Positions 10,846-20,083 of a stretch of DNA of 64,000 nucleotides are shown piece after piece. Source of the DNA: Candidatus Bathyarchaeota archaeon. Lineage in GTDB: Archaea > Thermoproteota > Bathyarchaeia > Bathyarchaeales > Bathycorpusculaceae. How positions within the stretch are numbered: position 1 is the first letter of the stretch; every line of letters starts with the position of its first letter. The stretch is taken from contig CAIUPH010000066.1 in assembly GCA_903901015.1 (NCBI GenBank), forward strand, positions 1 to 64,000, given 5' to 3'. The notes below the pieces were generated by a model. That model worked only from the letters and a program-made list of their open reading frames with translations, ran no database searches and was not told the origin of the DNA. A program made the position numbers and the translations under genes.

Positions 10846-11006
10846 AACACATGTGCCTCTAAACCAAAACATATCTGAAGCTACAGTTATTTCTAACTTA
10901 CCCTCAACCCCGTCTGCTCAGAAACCGCAGAGATTAAATTTTGCAGAGCATATTGAAAAAAGCTTTAATGCAGTTACATAACAAAGGTGTATCGCGGTAG
11001 AGAAGG

Positions 11007-11552
11007 GTGTCTGAGGGTAAAGAAGAAATCTACTCAATCATGTTTTGCTCTCTTAAGCATCCTATCCGCCGCAAGGTGCTTTGGATTTTAGCTGATAAGC
11101 CTTTGTCTTTTTCTGAAATGCTCGATTTACTCGGGGGTATCCATCTCAAACTTAACTTATCACCTTGAAAGCCTTGGTGAATTGGTAACTAAAAACGAGA
11201 ACGGCACCTATCGGCTGTCGACTTTTGGTTTGGCGTCGGTTAGCACCATGAAAATCGTGGAGGAAGCACCGTCGTCAACGTATCCAACGACAAAGCAGTT
11301 GAAATAGCAACGAACGCACTGGACAGCTACAGCTTCTCCGTCAACGGCACCACCATCTCCCACTTCAACGTGCTACCGCAAGCTACCACGGTTGTTTTTC
11401 ATCCGAACACCAAAAACGGGTTGGCGCTGTACCCTCAGTACACGGTTACGTTTTACCTCGACAAGGTTTACGGGGGTAACGTGAACAGCATCTCGGTTGA
11501 AGTATTGGCAGATGAGGGCGACGTGACGCAGATAAAAACGCAGAACAGCTAA
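11007..11552 (+). pseudogene. Disrupted ArsR-like HTH regulator fused to PepSY-like C-terminal domain
   Basis: VSEGKEEIYSIMFCSLKHPIRRKVLWILADKPLSFSEMLDLLG then frame change at GGGGG (11133-11137) to VSTSNLTYHLESLGELVTKNENGTYRLSTFG, then return to the first frame for VNVSNDKAVEIATNALDSYSFSVNG... Confidence 0.75.
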
Positions 11553-11697
11553 CCGAATTAATTTTTCAGCTTCTAAATAGAGGGGGAGGTGACAGTGAGC
11601 AACAGGTTTTTACATTAAACTTGCTAAAGGTTCTAAAAACTCTGAAAACTTGGAATCTGGGAAAAATCTTATATGAAAAGCCGTTGACTACTCACAC

Positions 11698-12369
11698 ATG
11701 TCTCCAAATAAGAATACTAACCGCTCCAAGAAAAAATCCAACAAAACACTATTCCTCGCAATCGGCATAGTCGCTATCATCCTCGTCGGCGTTGCCGCTT
11801 ACGTTTTGGGTGGGCAACCAGGTAGTCCCGCGAGTACAGTGACTCCTTCACCAACTCCGTCGCCAGTCCCCTCGCCAAATGCCTCACCGACTCGGGTTCT
11901 GCTCCAAACCACAGCTGGAAACATAACACTCGAATTACGAACAGATAAACCCATAACAACAACCAACTTCGTAAACCTCATTAAAGAAGGACTGTACGAT
12001 GGCACTATTTTCCACCGCGTCATGACGGGCTTCATGATTCAAGGCGGGAAAAACGACAGCGCAACTGTTGCAACAATCCCTGACGAAATCGGCACCAACA
12101 ATCGCAACACAGCATACACCATTGCCATGGCTAAAACCAGCGCCCCCAACTCAGCCACAAGCCAATTCTTCATAAACGTTGCAGACAATGGGCAAAAGTG
12201 CGCGCCGAGCTTCGATGCAACCTACACCGTGTTTGGACAAATCATATCAGGAAAAGACGTGGTGGATGCAATTGCTAACGCGTCAGCTACAGCAAATCCG
12301 TACAATCCCAGTGAAATAAGTGTTCCAGTGCACCCCGTAACCGTCATAAAAGCCACAGTTCTGACTTAA
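11698..12369 (+). CDS. Membrane-anchored/exported cyclophilin-type peptidyl-prolyl isomerase
   Basis: N-terminal TM helix, P/S/T linker, cyclophilin motifs FHRVMTGFMIQGG, SATSQFFINV. Confidence 0.93.
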   Translation: MSPNKNTNRSKKKSNKTLFLAIGIVAIILVGVAAYVLGGQPGSPASTVTPSPTPSPVPSPNASPTRVLLQTTAGNITLELRTDKPITTTNFVNLIKEGLYDGTIFHRVMTGFMIQGGKNDSATVATIPDEIGTNNRNTAYTIAMAKTSAPNSATSQFFINVADNGQKCAPSFDATYTVFGQIISGKDVVDAIANASATANPYNPSEISVPVHPVTVIKATVLT

Positions 12370-12483
12370 GCAAGATTGAAAAATCGGATTGGCTGCTCTA
12401 TTTTTCTTTCTTTCTAATTAGCGGCAGTTCCACCTGCAATAGCCATAATAGCCAAGGTTCCAATTGATATTCGGGATTAAACT

Positions 12484-12969
12484 ATGTCAAAACAACCAGC
12501 AAGTCAACCTGAAACCAAAGTCCTATTACACACTAGCATGGGTGACATAACCATTGCATTACGCAGTGATATGCCCATAACCACTGGCAACTTCAAAAAA
12601 CTGGTAGAGAAAGGAACCTTCAACGGCACCATCTTCCACCGAGTCATACCCGGATTTATGATTCAAGGCGGCGACCCAACAGGAACCGGCTACGGAGACC
12701 CATCCATACCCGAAATAAAAGATGAGTTCACACGCACCAACCGCAACGACAAAGGCACAATCGCTATGGCGAATGCAGGTCCAAACACAGGCAGCAGCCA
12801 ATTTTTCATAAACCAAGCCAACAACAATTTCCTTGACGATAAGCATCCTGCGTTTGGAAAAGTCACAGCTGGAATGGACGTGGTGGACAAAATCGCTAAA
12901 GTGCCAAGAAACTCAAACGATAAACCGAAAACAAACGTAACGATAATCAGCGCGTCAATAGTGCCTTAA
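12484..12969 (+). CDS. Cytoplasmic cyclophilin-type peptidyl-prolyl isomerase
   Basis: FHRVIPGFMIQGGDPTGTGYG, NTGSSQFFINQANNNFLD. Confidence 0.95.
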   Translation: MSKQPASQPETKVLLHTSMGDITIALRSDMPITTGNFKKLVEKGTFNGTIFHRVIPGFMIQGGDPTGTGYGDPSIPEIKDEFTRTNRNDKGTIAMANAGPNTGSSQFFINQANNNFLDDKHPAFGKVTAGMDVVDKIAKVPRNSNDKPKTNVTIISASIVP

Positions 12970-12998
12970 GCAAAAACAAAAAAATAAAAAAAGTTAGC

Positions 12999-13202
12999 CT
13001 ATTTTTCTTTCTTTTCTTCTTTAGGTTTAGGCTTAGAGCCGATTTCTACGACTTGGATGCCTATCTGGTATCTTTTTCCGCCAGCCACCATCTTGCCCGT
13101 TCCATAGTACCCTTTGCTGCCTGTTTTGAAGTCTTTCTTGTCAAGGATGAAATTCTGTTTATCGCCACATAGTTGAATGGCTGCCATATTTACGTCGCTC
13201 AT
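12999..13202 (-). CDS. Conserved small hypothetical protein
   Basis: MSDVNMAAIQLCGDKQNFILDKKDFKTGSKGYYGTGKM...; lysine-rich tail; intergenic position, own start. Confidence 0.55.
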   Translation of the reverse strand: MSDVNMAAIQLCGDKQNFILDKKDFKTGSKGYYGTGKMVAGGKRYQIGIQVVEIGSKPKPKEEKKEK

Positions 13203-13291
13203 TTTCAAAGTTCACCTAAACGTTACTTCTTATTCAGTAGGCGTTGCTTTTCACCTTTTCGCTATTCCAAGCAGTCGTTTTGAGTTCGGGG

Positions 13292-13753
13292 TTACTTTTT
13301 TATTTTCATTAAACCCAAATCCACGGCTACCATGAAAATGAAGGGCAATGCAAGGTAGAAAAACGCGAAGAACACATTCCCGAATAGCATGTTGGATGGC
13401 TGCGAGAGAAAAATAGGGTTCGACAAGTCCAATCCGACAAGATGGAAAAGACCCAGCAAAGCTGAACCCGTGAGGGTTAAAGCTAAACTTACTAAGAATT
13501 GAACGGTGAGTCTTCTTTCTTTTCCGAACATGAAAATAGAGATTAGGGAAGATAAAACGAACATCCAGGCGAATGAACAAATGAAAATCGGTACGTTAGC
13601 GTTGGAGTTTATCCATGAAGCTAAAAGTGGAGCTGAACTGCCTACAGAGGATGCTACGGTGGTTAGGGCGGTTTGGGTGAAAATTTGGTAACTAACCATT
13701 AAAAGCCAAGCGAGAAACAGGTAGGTTATTTTCAGCGGAATAGATCTCGCCAT
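13292..13753 (-). CDS. Hypothetical multi-pass membrane protein
   Basis: About 4 hydrophobic segments; start MARSIPLK. Confidence 0.6.
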   Translation of the reverse strand: MARSIPLKITYLFLAWLLMVSYQIFTQTALTTVASSVGSSAPLLASWINSNANVPIFICSFAWMFVLSSLISIFMFGKERRLTVQFLVSLALTLTGSALLGLFHLVGLDLSNPIFLSQPSNMLFGNVFFAFFYLALPFIFMVAVDLGLMKIKK

Positions 13754-13903
13754 ACATTTCACCCAGCACAACTAGCATGGACTTGTTTTATAACAGTTCC
13801 CGTTCAAGCTGGTTCATTCAGCCGAGCCTCTCTTTCGGTGCTTTTTCGGGAAAAGCTTTTAACGCTGTACGGTCAGTTCAGATTCCATAAACAAGTGAGC
13901 ACC

Positions 13904-14254
13904 ATGCTTAAACCTGAAAAAATCATCGGTTACAGCCTACTAATCTTAGGCGTCATTTTGCTGCTTTTCTCAATCTATGAAATGGTAAACGTTTACACAG
14001 GAGCCACTGCAGCGCCAAACCTCTTCCATCTCTCAGACGTTTCGATGCCCACAGGCGAAAATGAAACGAACGTAACCTTGATTCAGGGTGCCCAGTTAAG
14101 TCAGGTGCCTAACTTGTTCGCTTGGTTTATCCTGATGGGGTTTGTTATGTTTGCAGCTGGAAAAATCGCTTCTATTGGCGTGAACATGATTAAAGACGTC
14201 AAAGTGGAAATCAAAGAAGCCGTTCAAGTTCCAAAAGAAATGGGCAAGCAGTAA
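13904..14254 (+). CDS. Hypothetical two-TM membrane protein
   Basis: KIIGYSLLILGVILLLFSIYEM ... LFAWFILMGFVMFAAGKIASIGVNMIK. Confidence 0.65.
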   Translation: MLKPEKIIGYSLLILGVILLLFSIYEMVNVYTGATAAPNLFHLSDVSMPTGENETNVTLIQGAQLSQVPNLFAWFILMGFVMFAAGKIASIGVNMIKDVKVEIKEAVQVPKEMGKQ

Positions 14255-14284
14255 CCCATAAACTGAACAGAAGCTGAGAATGCT

Positions 14285-14701
14285 ATGGACGCTACCATGT
14301 ACATTAAAATTGTTCTAGATGTCCTGGTAGCTGTAGTCATAACCGTAGTTTTGGTCTTCTTGGCGCGGCATGCACGAAAAGAGCAGACTTTCGTCGGATA
14401 CAAGGACAGGTCAACTGATGAAAAATACGTTGGGTACGGGCTTTTTGCGGTGGGCGTAATTTTGATTCTTGTATCGGCTTTTGAGTTGTTTCTGCTCTTA
14501 AACGGCGGGACATATTCTCGAACAGCCTTCAACTTATCCAGCATTTCAATAGGTGGACAGGTGATTTCTGGGCAGGTTTTGAGTTTAAGTTTAGCGGTTG
14601 ATTTCTGGCTTACAATCCTTGGCTATGGGGGAACAAAATTTGCTTCGCTTGGAATGGACATGCTGAAGGGCAAAACGGCAAAAGTGCAGTTCAAAAACTG
14701 A
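14285..14701 (+). CDS. Hypothetical membrane protein, paralogue of upstream gene
   Basis: KYVGYGLFAVGVILILVSAFELF ... ILGYGGTKFASLGMDMLK parallels the upstream ORF. Confidence 0.65.
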   Translation: MDATMYIKIVLDVLVAVVITVVLVFLARHARKEQTFVGYKDRSTDEKYVGYGLFAVGVILILVSAFELFLLLNGGTYSRTAFNLSSISIGGQVISGQVLSLSLAVDFWLTILGYGGTKFASLGMDMLKGKTAKVQFKN

Positions 14702-14965
14702 AAAACCTCGCTGTAGTGATGCTAAGTCCTAAACCAAACAAGACAACTGGCTTTATTGGCAAAAAGGGCATCATCTGCAGGAACTGTTTTTTTCTTTAGT
14801 AGAAGATAATGGCCCCCCTTTTACTCATCATCTACCAGCAGGCTTTTTGAGCAATTGCATTTTTGTGTCTGCCTCTGCTATGGGTTGCAGGCTGGTTGTG
14901 GAGACTTCTACAAGTAGTGCCGAGAACAAAATATACAGAGTTTCCTAAAGCAAAAGTAAAAGTGA

Positions 14966-15011
14966 TTGGTGCGGTCGCCGGGATTTGAACCCGGGATCAT
15001 TAGCTTGGAAG
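14966..15011 (-). repeat. attL: 46-bp direct repeat = 3' half of tRNA-Gly incl. CCA
   Basis: ttggtgcggtcgccgggatttgaacccgggatcattagcttggaag identical to 21289-21334. Confidence 0.95.
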
Positions 15012-15872
15012 AGCAATATTAAGCAAGAAGTAGATTGGAAAGACTTTCACAGTTGGATGCTGAAGACTTGCCGACCAGAACATTGCAGAGTTGTAGTTAC
15101 GCAAGCCAAGAAATACTGCCTATGTTTACTGAATCATGACTTCAGTGAAATAACTATCCTAAAAGAAACGACAAGACCGAACGCAATGAAATCTCTCTCG
15201 GCACTTTCAAAATACCTTGGTATGCATGAAGATTTCAAGTTGCTTGTCAAGAATTACAGTTTGAAGTGGACAGGTAGAAGTGCTGAAGATTTAATTGTTG
15301 ACAGAATTACTAAAGTTCAAAATTCAAATGAAATCTTTGAATGGATAAAACAAGTCAAGCATATTAGACCTGAATTGTGTGAGTTTATGGATTTTATGGC
15401 TATTACTGGATTAAGATTAGTTGAGGCGGTAGCCAGTTATAATCTGATAATTAAGCTAAGCAGAGAAGACAGATTAAACGAGTATTATGTCTATGAAAAA
15501 GGAGTTCTTGAGCATTTTAGGTTCAAAGAGGTTTTCTTTAGAAAAAGCAAAAAAGCTTTCCTCAGTTTTGTCTCAATAGATATGGTGCATAAAATTGGTG
15601 AGAAAAAACCATTTTCAAGTTGTTTTTATGTTCAAAATCTAATCAGAAACAAAGGTAAAGGATTAAAACTACACTTTGGAGACATAAGAGAAGTCAATGG
15701 AACATTGCTTACTAAATATCTGAAAGACAATGAAATCGACTTTTTACATGGTAGAGTAACGAGCAGTGTATTTATGAAAAATTACTTTAACCCTTCATTA
15801 ATTAGTGATTTGAAAGTGAGAGCCTTCAAAGCTTCTGACGAAATAGAAGCTAAAATTCAAGGAAATAGCTAA
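14985..15872 (+). CDS. Archaeal tyrosine integrase, C-terminal catalytic part int(C)
   Basis: AITGLRLVEAV (box I Arg), RKSKKAFLSF (Lys), DIREVNGTLLTKYL, HGRVTSSVFMKNYF (Tyr nucleophile region); frame opens from the att core. Confidence 0.9.
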   Translation: MNPGSLAWKSNIKQEVDWKDFHSWMLKTCRPEHCRVVVTQAKKYCLCLLNHDFSEITILKETTRPNAMKSLSALSKYLGMHEDFKLLVKNYSLKWTGRSAEDLIVDRITKVQNSNEIFEWIKQVKHIRPELCEFMDFMAITGLRLVEAVASYNLIIKLSREDRLNEYYVYEKGVLEHFRFKEVFFRKSKKAFLSFVSIDMVHKIGEKKPFSSCFYVQNLIRNKGKGLKLHFGDIREVNGTLLTKYLKDNEIDFLHGRVTSSVFMKNYFNPSLISDLKVRAFKASDEIEAKIQGNS

Positions 15873-15950
15873 ACAGTTGACTGTGATTTTGGTTGAAAAT
15901 GCATAAATATTCACACTAATTTTATATTCATCTCAAAATAGGTGTATTAA

Positions 15951-16139
15951 TTGGACAATCATCTAAAAGTAAATGTGCGAAAAAAAGAGATTTGGGTGCT
16001 ATGCAAAGAATATCAAAAGTTCACCCGAGAAGGCGGACAAATGACTCCAACGGAATGGAACCAGCAAAATTTAAAAAATTCTCACCAAAAAAATAGGGAA
16101 AAAAGTGAAAAATACCCCTGTTGGTTTAGCGAGTCCTAA
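15951..16139 (+). CDS. Small hypothetical protein of the element
   Basis: 62-aa TTG-start ORF, charged, just downstream of int(C). Confidence 0.35.
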   Translation: MDNHLKVNVRKKEIWVLCKEYQKFTREGGQMTPTEWNQQNLKNSHQKNREKSEKYPCWFSES

Positions 16140-16150
16140 GCCTAAAACTT

Positions 16151-16245
16151 CTTACGATACTTACGATAGTCACTATTTATCTATCCTCTATTTTTTTTAA
16201 AAATTACATTTCTTCTAATATCTTAAGCAGCGTAAGTCGCGTAAG
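16151..16245. repeat. Imperfect inverted repeat of tandem CTTACG/CGTAAG units
   Basis: CTTACGATACTTACG (16151-16165) vs CGTAAGTCGCGTAAG (16231-16245); 13/15 as inverted repeats around an AT-rich spacer. Confidence 0.7.
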
Positions 16246-17565
16246 CTAGTTGAGTCTCTCAATTTTGCGGTTTTTCTTTTCGCCGAACCTACGGATTTGT
16301 TTTTTGCTTTCTAAGGTTTCAGCAATTTTGCGGGCTGTGGCTATAGAACAAGGTGCAGACTTACATAGTGAACCATAGAATTCATTTATGTCAACAGCTT
16401 TGGCGATTTCAAGAATTTCGAGCGCGAGGTGTTCTTTATCGTTTGTGTCGGCGAGATTCCATCTTTCCACAAAGAAATCAAGCATTGATGTCCAAAGTTC
16501 TTTTAACAATTCAAATGCATACTCAACATCTCTTGGTTCAACTTTACTGCGTTCATCAAGCCATGCATGATGTGTCGCGAGCTTAACCATTAGCAAATCT
16601 CTTCTTATTGTGAAACTTTTAAGTCTGTTAACGTATTCAGCGCCTGCACCGAGAAGTATTTCATCTAAAGCCTCCGCCTTTGAACAAATTAACTTCTTAG
16701 TTTCTTCACTGTAGAGGAATTTGTCGATTAGCGGTTTCTTTTTTAAGATTGCCACCAGAGATTGAATATTCGATGATTCATCGATTTCTTCTCCAAGGTT
16801 TGAGATTATCTCGGTTCTGAGAGTTTGATATTCCGAAAAAGCAAAGACCTTGAAAACAGGAATGAATCGTTGTATGAGTCCGCTTCGGGTGACTAAAGTG
16901 CTTATGTTAGCAGGTGGAACAGTCCATAGTGACAGTACGGTTTTGCTTTTGAATTCTGGAATTTCTCCGTCTTTGAGTCGTCTGCTCATTCTGTTGTTTG
17001 TGTCTTGACTTTCGCAAATGTTTCTTAGCAGGTCATTACCCCATTGGTCGGGTTTGCATTCAAGTAGAGAACCTGCTTCTGAGACAGAGAGATAATCCAC
17101 GAGTTCCAAGTCACCTTTCACGGATACTTCTGTTGAGACTTTTTTTCCAGTATCGGGGTTTTCTACCGTTTCTGTTTTTAGCCCGCCCAATGCGCCTGGA
17201 CTTGTTAGCATGCTTCTGCGTTTGACAACATATTTGGGGAAAATACTTGCAACAACTGTCTCAGCAAATTCCATGGCTGGTTTTTTACCCGTGCCTGAAT
17301 CTTGAATTACTAAGAGGCTTGTTCTTAAATCGATATACTCTGCACCATAGTATATTTTCGTTTCCCGAAGAATTATCCCTATCACATTATGCATCGCTGG
17401 CAATGAAAGATGCGAATTCTGTTTACATTTTACAGAGAATCGGTTTTTCCATTGTTCAATGAATTCATCTGCTTTGGAGCCACTAAATGCATTTAGTGAT
17501 GCTTTGTTAGGCGCATCAAGTTTGATTTCAGCAAGACACAACAGACTCTCTAATGTTTCCGACAT
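16246..17565 (-). CDS. DUF3987-like / helicase-like replication ATPase of the element, with C-terminal HTH-like region
   Basis: LRTSLLVIQDSGTGKKPAMEFAETVV degenerate P-loop; ELVDYLSVSEAGSLLE; RNICESQDTNNRMSRRLKDG; start MSETLES at 17565 with GGAG upstream. Confidence 0.55.
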   Translation of the reverse strand: MSETLESLLCLAEIKLDAPNKASLNAFSGSKADEFIEQWKNRFSVKCKQNSHLSLPAMHNVIGIILRETKIYYGAEYIDLRTSLLVIQDSGTGKKPAMEFAETVVASIFPKYVVKRRSMLTSPGALGGLKTETVENPDTGKKVSTEVSVKGDLELVDYLSVSEAGSLLECKPDQWGNDLLRNICESQDTNNRMSRRLKDGEIPEFKSKTVLSLWTVPPANISTLVTRSGLIQRFIPVFKVFAFSEYQTLRTEIISNLGEEIDESSNIQSLVAILKKKPLIDKFLYSEETKKLICSKAEALDEILLGAGAEYVNRLKSFTIRRDLLMVKLATHHAWLDERSKVEPRDVEYAFELLKELWTSMLDFFVERWNLADTNDKEHLALEILEIAKAVDINEFYGSLCKSAPCSIATARKIAETLESKKQIRRFGEKKNRKIERLN

Positions 17566-17737
17566 TTTCTCCTCTCCTTGTTGGAAAATTCTCTTTGATT
17601 TCAAGTTTCATTGTTACAGGACATTTCTTAACGAAGATTAGCCTGTCAACTTTTGTTTTAATTTGAGCTTCAAGCTCTCGCCAGTTGTCTTCATCAAGTT
17701 GAACAATGAAGCCAGCGTTGATTTTATTTTTCTCCAT
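17528..17737 (-). CDS. Small hypothetical protein overlapping the ATPase start
   Basis: 69-aa ORF immediately upstream, translationally coupled arrangement. Confidence 0.5.
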   Translation of the reverse strand: MEKNKINAGFIVQLDEDNWRELEAQIKTKVDRLIFVKKCPVTMKLEIKENFPTRRGENVGNIRESVVSC

Positions 17738-18271
17738 TTTTATTCTATCTCCATTTCATACAGAAGTCACCAGAAGTCAAGCTTTGAAAAGTCAACTCAT
17801 GGTGACCTCTTCATAGATAACATTTTAGTTATGTTCAGGGAGCACATTTACTCCCTTACTATAGTATCAGCCCAGTTTAGAGCATGTGATTGCCTTTCAG
17901 CTTATGAAAATAGACTCCTAAAACAGTGAAAAAGCATCTGTAGAAGAGAAAAACTCTAGATACACGTAAGCAATTCTTTGGAGAAAGAGGTGCTATATCT
18001 CCCTGTACCACTCCGCTCTATAAAATTTGCAATATGACATAGAGCCAAAACATACATAGATTTTAAAAACTCCCTATTTCATCCGTAATTTGTGCAAATG
18101 AATATCAAACCACCTAAAATATCCATAAAAAATACCTTTAAAAAATTAATTTTGAGGGAAATACACAATAGATTCGACAATTATGCATCTACAAAAATCC
18201 AAAGGATTAAAGAATTATCAAGTTGAAAAATTTATAAGAATAGTGGGTTAATTAAGAGATGAGGTTAGATA

Positions 18272-20083
18272 TTGGCTAAGCGTTCTCTTGGCATAATCCT
18301 GATAGCAGTTTTGTGTCTTTCGATTGTTTATAGCTTCAATATTAGCACAGCAACTTCAACTGACTCTTATTTTGACGATTTCAATGGAGCACAACTCTCG
18401 ACAGGATGGAAGGTTGAGAATGGAATAGGAGATTACACTCTTAACAATGGAATAATGACATTGTCTTCCTCTACGTCTAGCGGAGGCGAAGCTGTTACTA
18501 TTTATAGAGATTATATGCCTCAAACTGACGAATTCACTGTTTCGGCTAGAGTAAGTTCTGATAGGTTGGCTGGTTTTGCTTTGAGAATTCAAGCTGGGCC
18601 TCTTCCTATCTTTGGGAGTACACAAGGTGCCCAACTGGAAATTGACAATGGTGTAGAAAACAAAAATTTTATGGCTTCATGGAATGCAGGTAGTTGGACT
18701 TGGACTAATGTTTACAGCCCAGTTGCAACCAATGTTTGGTTTATACTGGAGATGCAAGTTCAAAGGAACCCTTTCACAATCACCTACAACGTTTACAGTG
18801 ATTCAGGAACCTTGCTTGGAACACTTTCAACGAATAACATAGGTTTTAGTTATGACAGCATTAACTACATCTGCTTAGAAGCATGGACAAGTCCGACGGC
18901 TTATAATATTGACTGGGTTAGAGTAGAATCGGCTCTTACACAAACTCCGCTTACACCAATTCCAACTTCAATTTCAACAGGTCCAACAGCTACTTTTATA
19001 CCTACTACAACACCAGTTTTCAATTCTGGAATCACAATTTTTAATTTGAACCCTGCAATATTTATATCAATTTTACTTGCCGCGTTCTTCATTATTTTAC
19101 TGGGCTATCTATTGATTATGGGAGACAAGAAAAAGAATTGGAAATTGTCTAAGGAAAAACTTGCAGAGTTAATAAAAATCAATGGTCGAATTGAATTAGC
19201 AGAAGCTTCCAAAGTGACAGGCGTAAAAGCATCTAAAATTAAGAAGTTATTTTCTGAGTTATTTGACGAAAATTCAGTAGCTCAAGGTTTCTTTGTTAAT
19301 GATGACAAAGAATTCGTTACTGAGTCGCTTCTGGTAAATTGGGTATCGAAAACGGGAAAGTTCAGTTTTGCAGATTTTGGGTTAACTTTTGGTCTCGTGG
19401 AATCTGAGGCTAAAGAGATAATTCAAGATTTGTTTAATGAGAAGAAGCTGAAAGGCGCTTTCACGTTAGATGCACAAGGTTTCGTTACCGAAGATAGACT
19501 TATAGGAGAAATAGGAAAGGACATGCAAAGTTCAAATTCAGAGCATGCGAATTCAAGTAATAATTGGGTCAATAACCCCGAGACAAACCAAAAATCAGAA
19601 ATTAAACCTGAAAATCCTCCTGCAAAATCCGATGAAACTAACTCAAATTCTGATGCCAACTCTAATGCAAAAAATTTACCAAAATTCTCTCTTCTAGAAT
19701 CGGAAGAAATAGAGCTGGAACTTGAAAATGATTGGCAGGTTATTCAACATGGTGAGAGTTTTGAATGGTCAAAGTCCATGTTTCATTTTGAATTATTGAG
19801 AAAACCTTTACTGACAAATAAGCGAATAGTTTTACTAAAGGACAACGAAATAGACTTTGAACTTCCTATTGATTTATTAAATAGTGTTGAAGTTAAGGCA
19901 TTATTTTCAGGAAACTCTTACTTGAAACTTCATTTAAAAAATGGCGATGTGACTTCTTTTATGTTTGTCTGTACAGGTGCAAAAATGTTTTTGGGAACAT
20001 TTTATTTAGCTGGAAAATACCGGACTATACTGAATCAATGGGTAGAGTCTATAAACAGACTGATAATTGCTAAAAAGAATTGA
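18272..20083 (+). CDS. Membrane protein: signal peptide, concanavalin/LamG-like ectodomain, TM helix, cytosolic winged-helix repeats, C-terminal PH/GRAM-like domain
   Basis: MAKRSLGIILIAVLCLSIVYSF; YFDDFNGAQLSTGWKVENGIGDYTLNNGIMTLSS; TM IFISILLAAFFIILLGYLLIMG; wH-like repeats; KPLLTNKRIVLLKDNEIDFELPIDLLNSVEVK. Confidence 0.75.
   Translation: MAKRSLGIILIAVLCLSIVYSFNISTATSTDSYFDDFNGAQLSTGWKVENGIGDYTLNNGIMTLSSSTSSGGEAVTIYRDYMPQTDEFTVSARVSSDRLAGFALRIQAGPLPIFGSTQGAQLEIDNGVENKNFMASWNAGSWTWTNVYSPVATNVWFILEMQVQRNPFTITYNVYSDSGTLLGTLSTNNIGFSYDSINYICLEAWTSPTAYNIDWVRVESALTQTPLTPIPTSISTGPTATFIPTTTPVFNSGITIFNLNPAIFISILLAAFFIILLGYLLIMGDKKKNWKLSKEKLAELIKINGRIELAEASKVTGVKASKIKKLFSELFDENSVAQGFFVNDDKEFVTESLLVNWVSKTGKFSFADFGLTFGLVESEAKEIIQDLFNEKKLKGAFTLDAQGFVTEDRLIGEIGKDMQSSNSEHANSSNNWVNNPETNQKSEIKPENPPAKSDETNSNSDANSNAKNLPKFSLLESEEIELELENDWQVIQHGESFEWSKSMFHFELLRKPLLTNKRIVLLKDNEIDFELPIDLLNSVEVKALFSGNSYLKLHLKNGDVTSFMFVCTGAKMFLGTFYLAGKYRTILNQWVESINRLIIAKKN

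Noticed and set aside
17663-17929. 88-aa plus-strand ORF antisense to the element's small gene
   Set aside because: Overlaps a better supported minus ORF and its putative promoter; composition not protein-like
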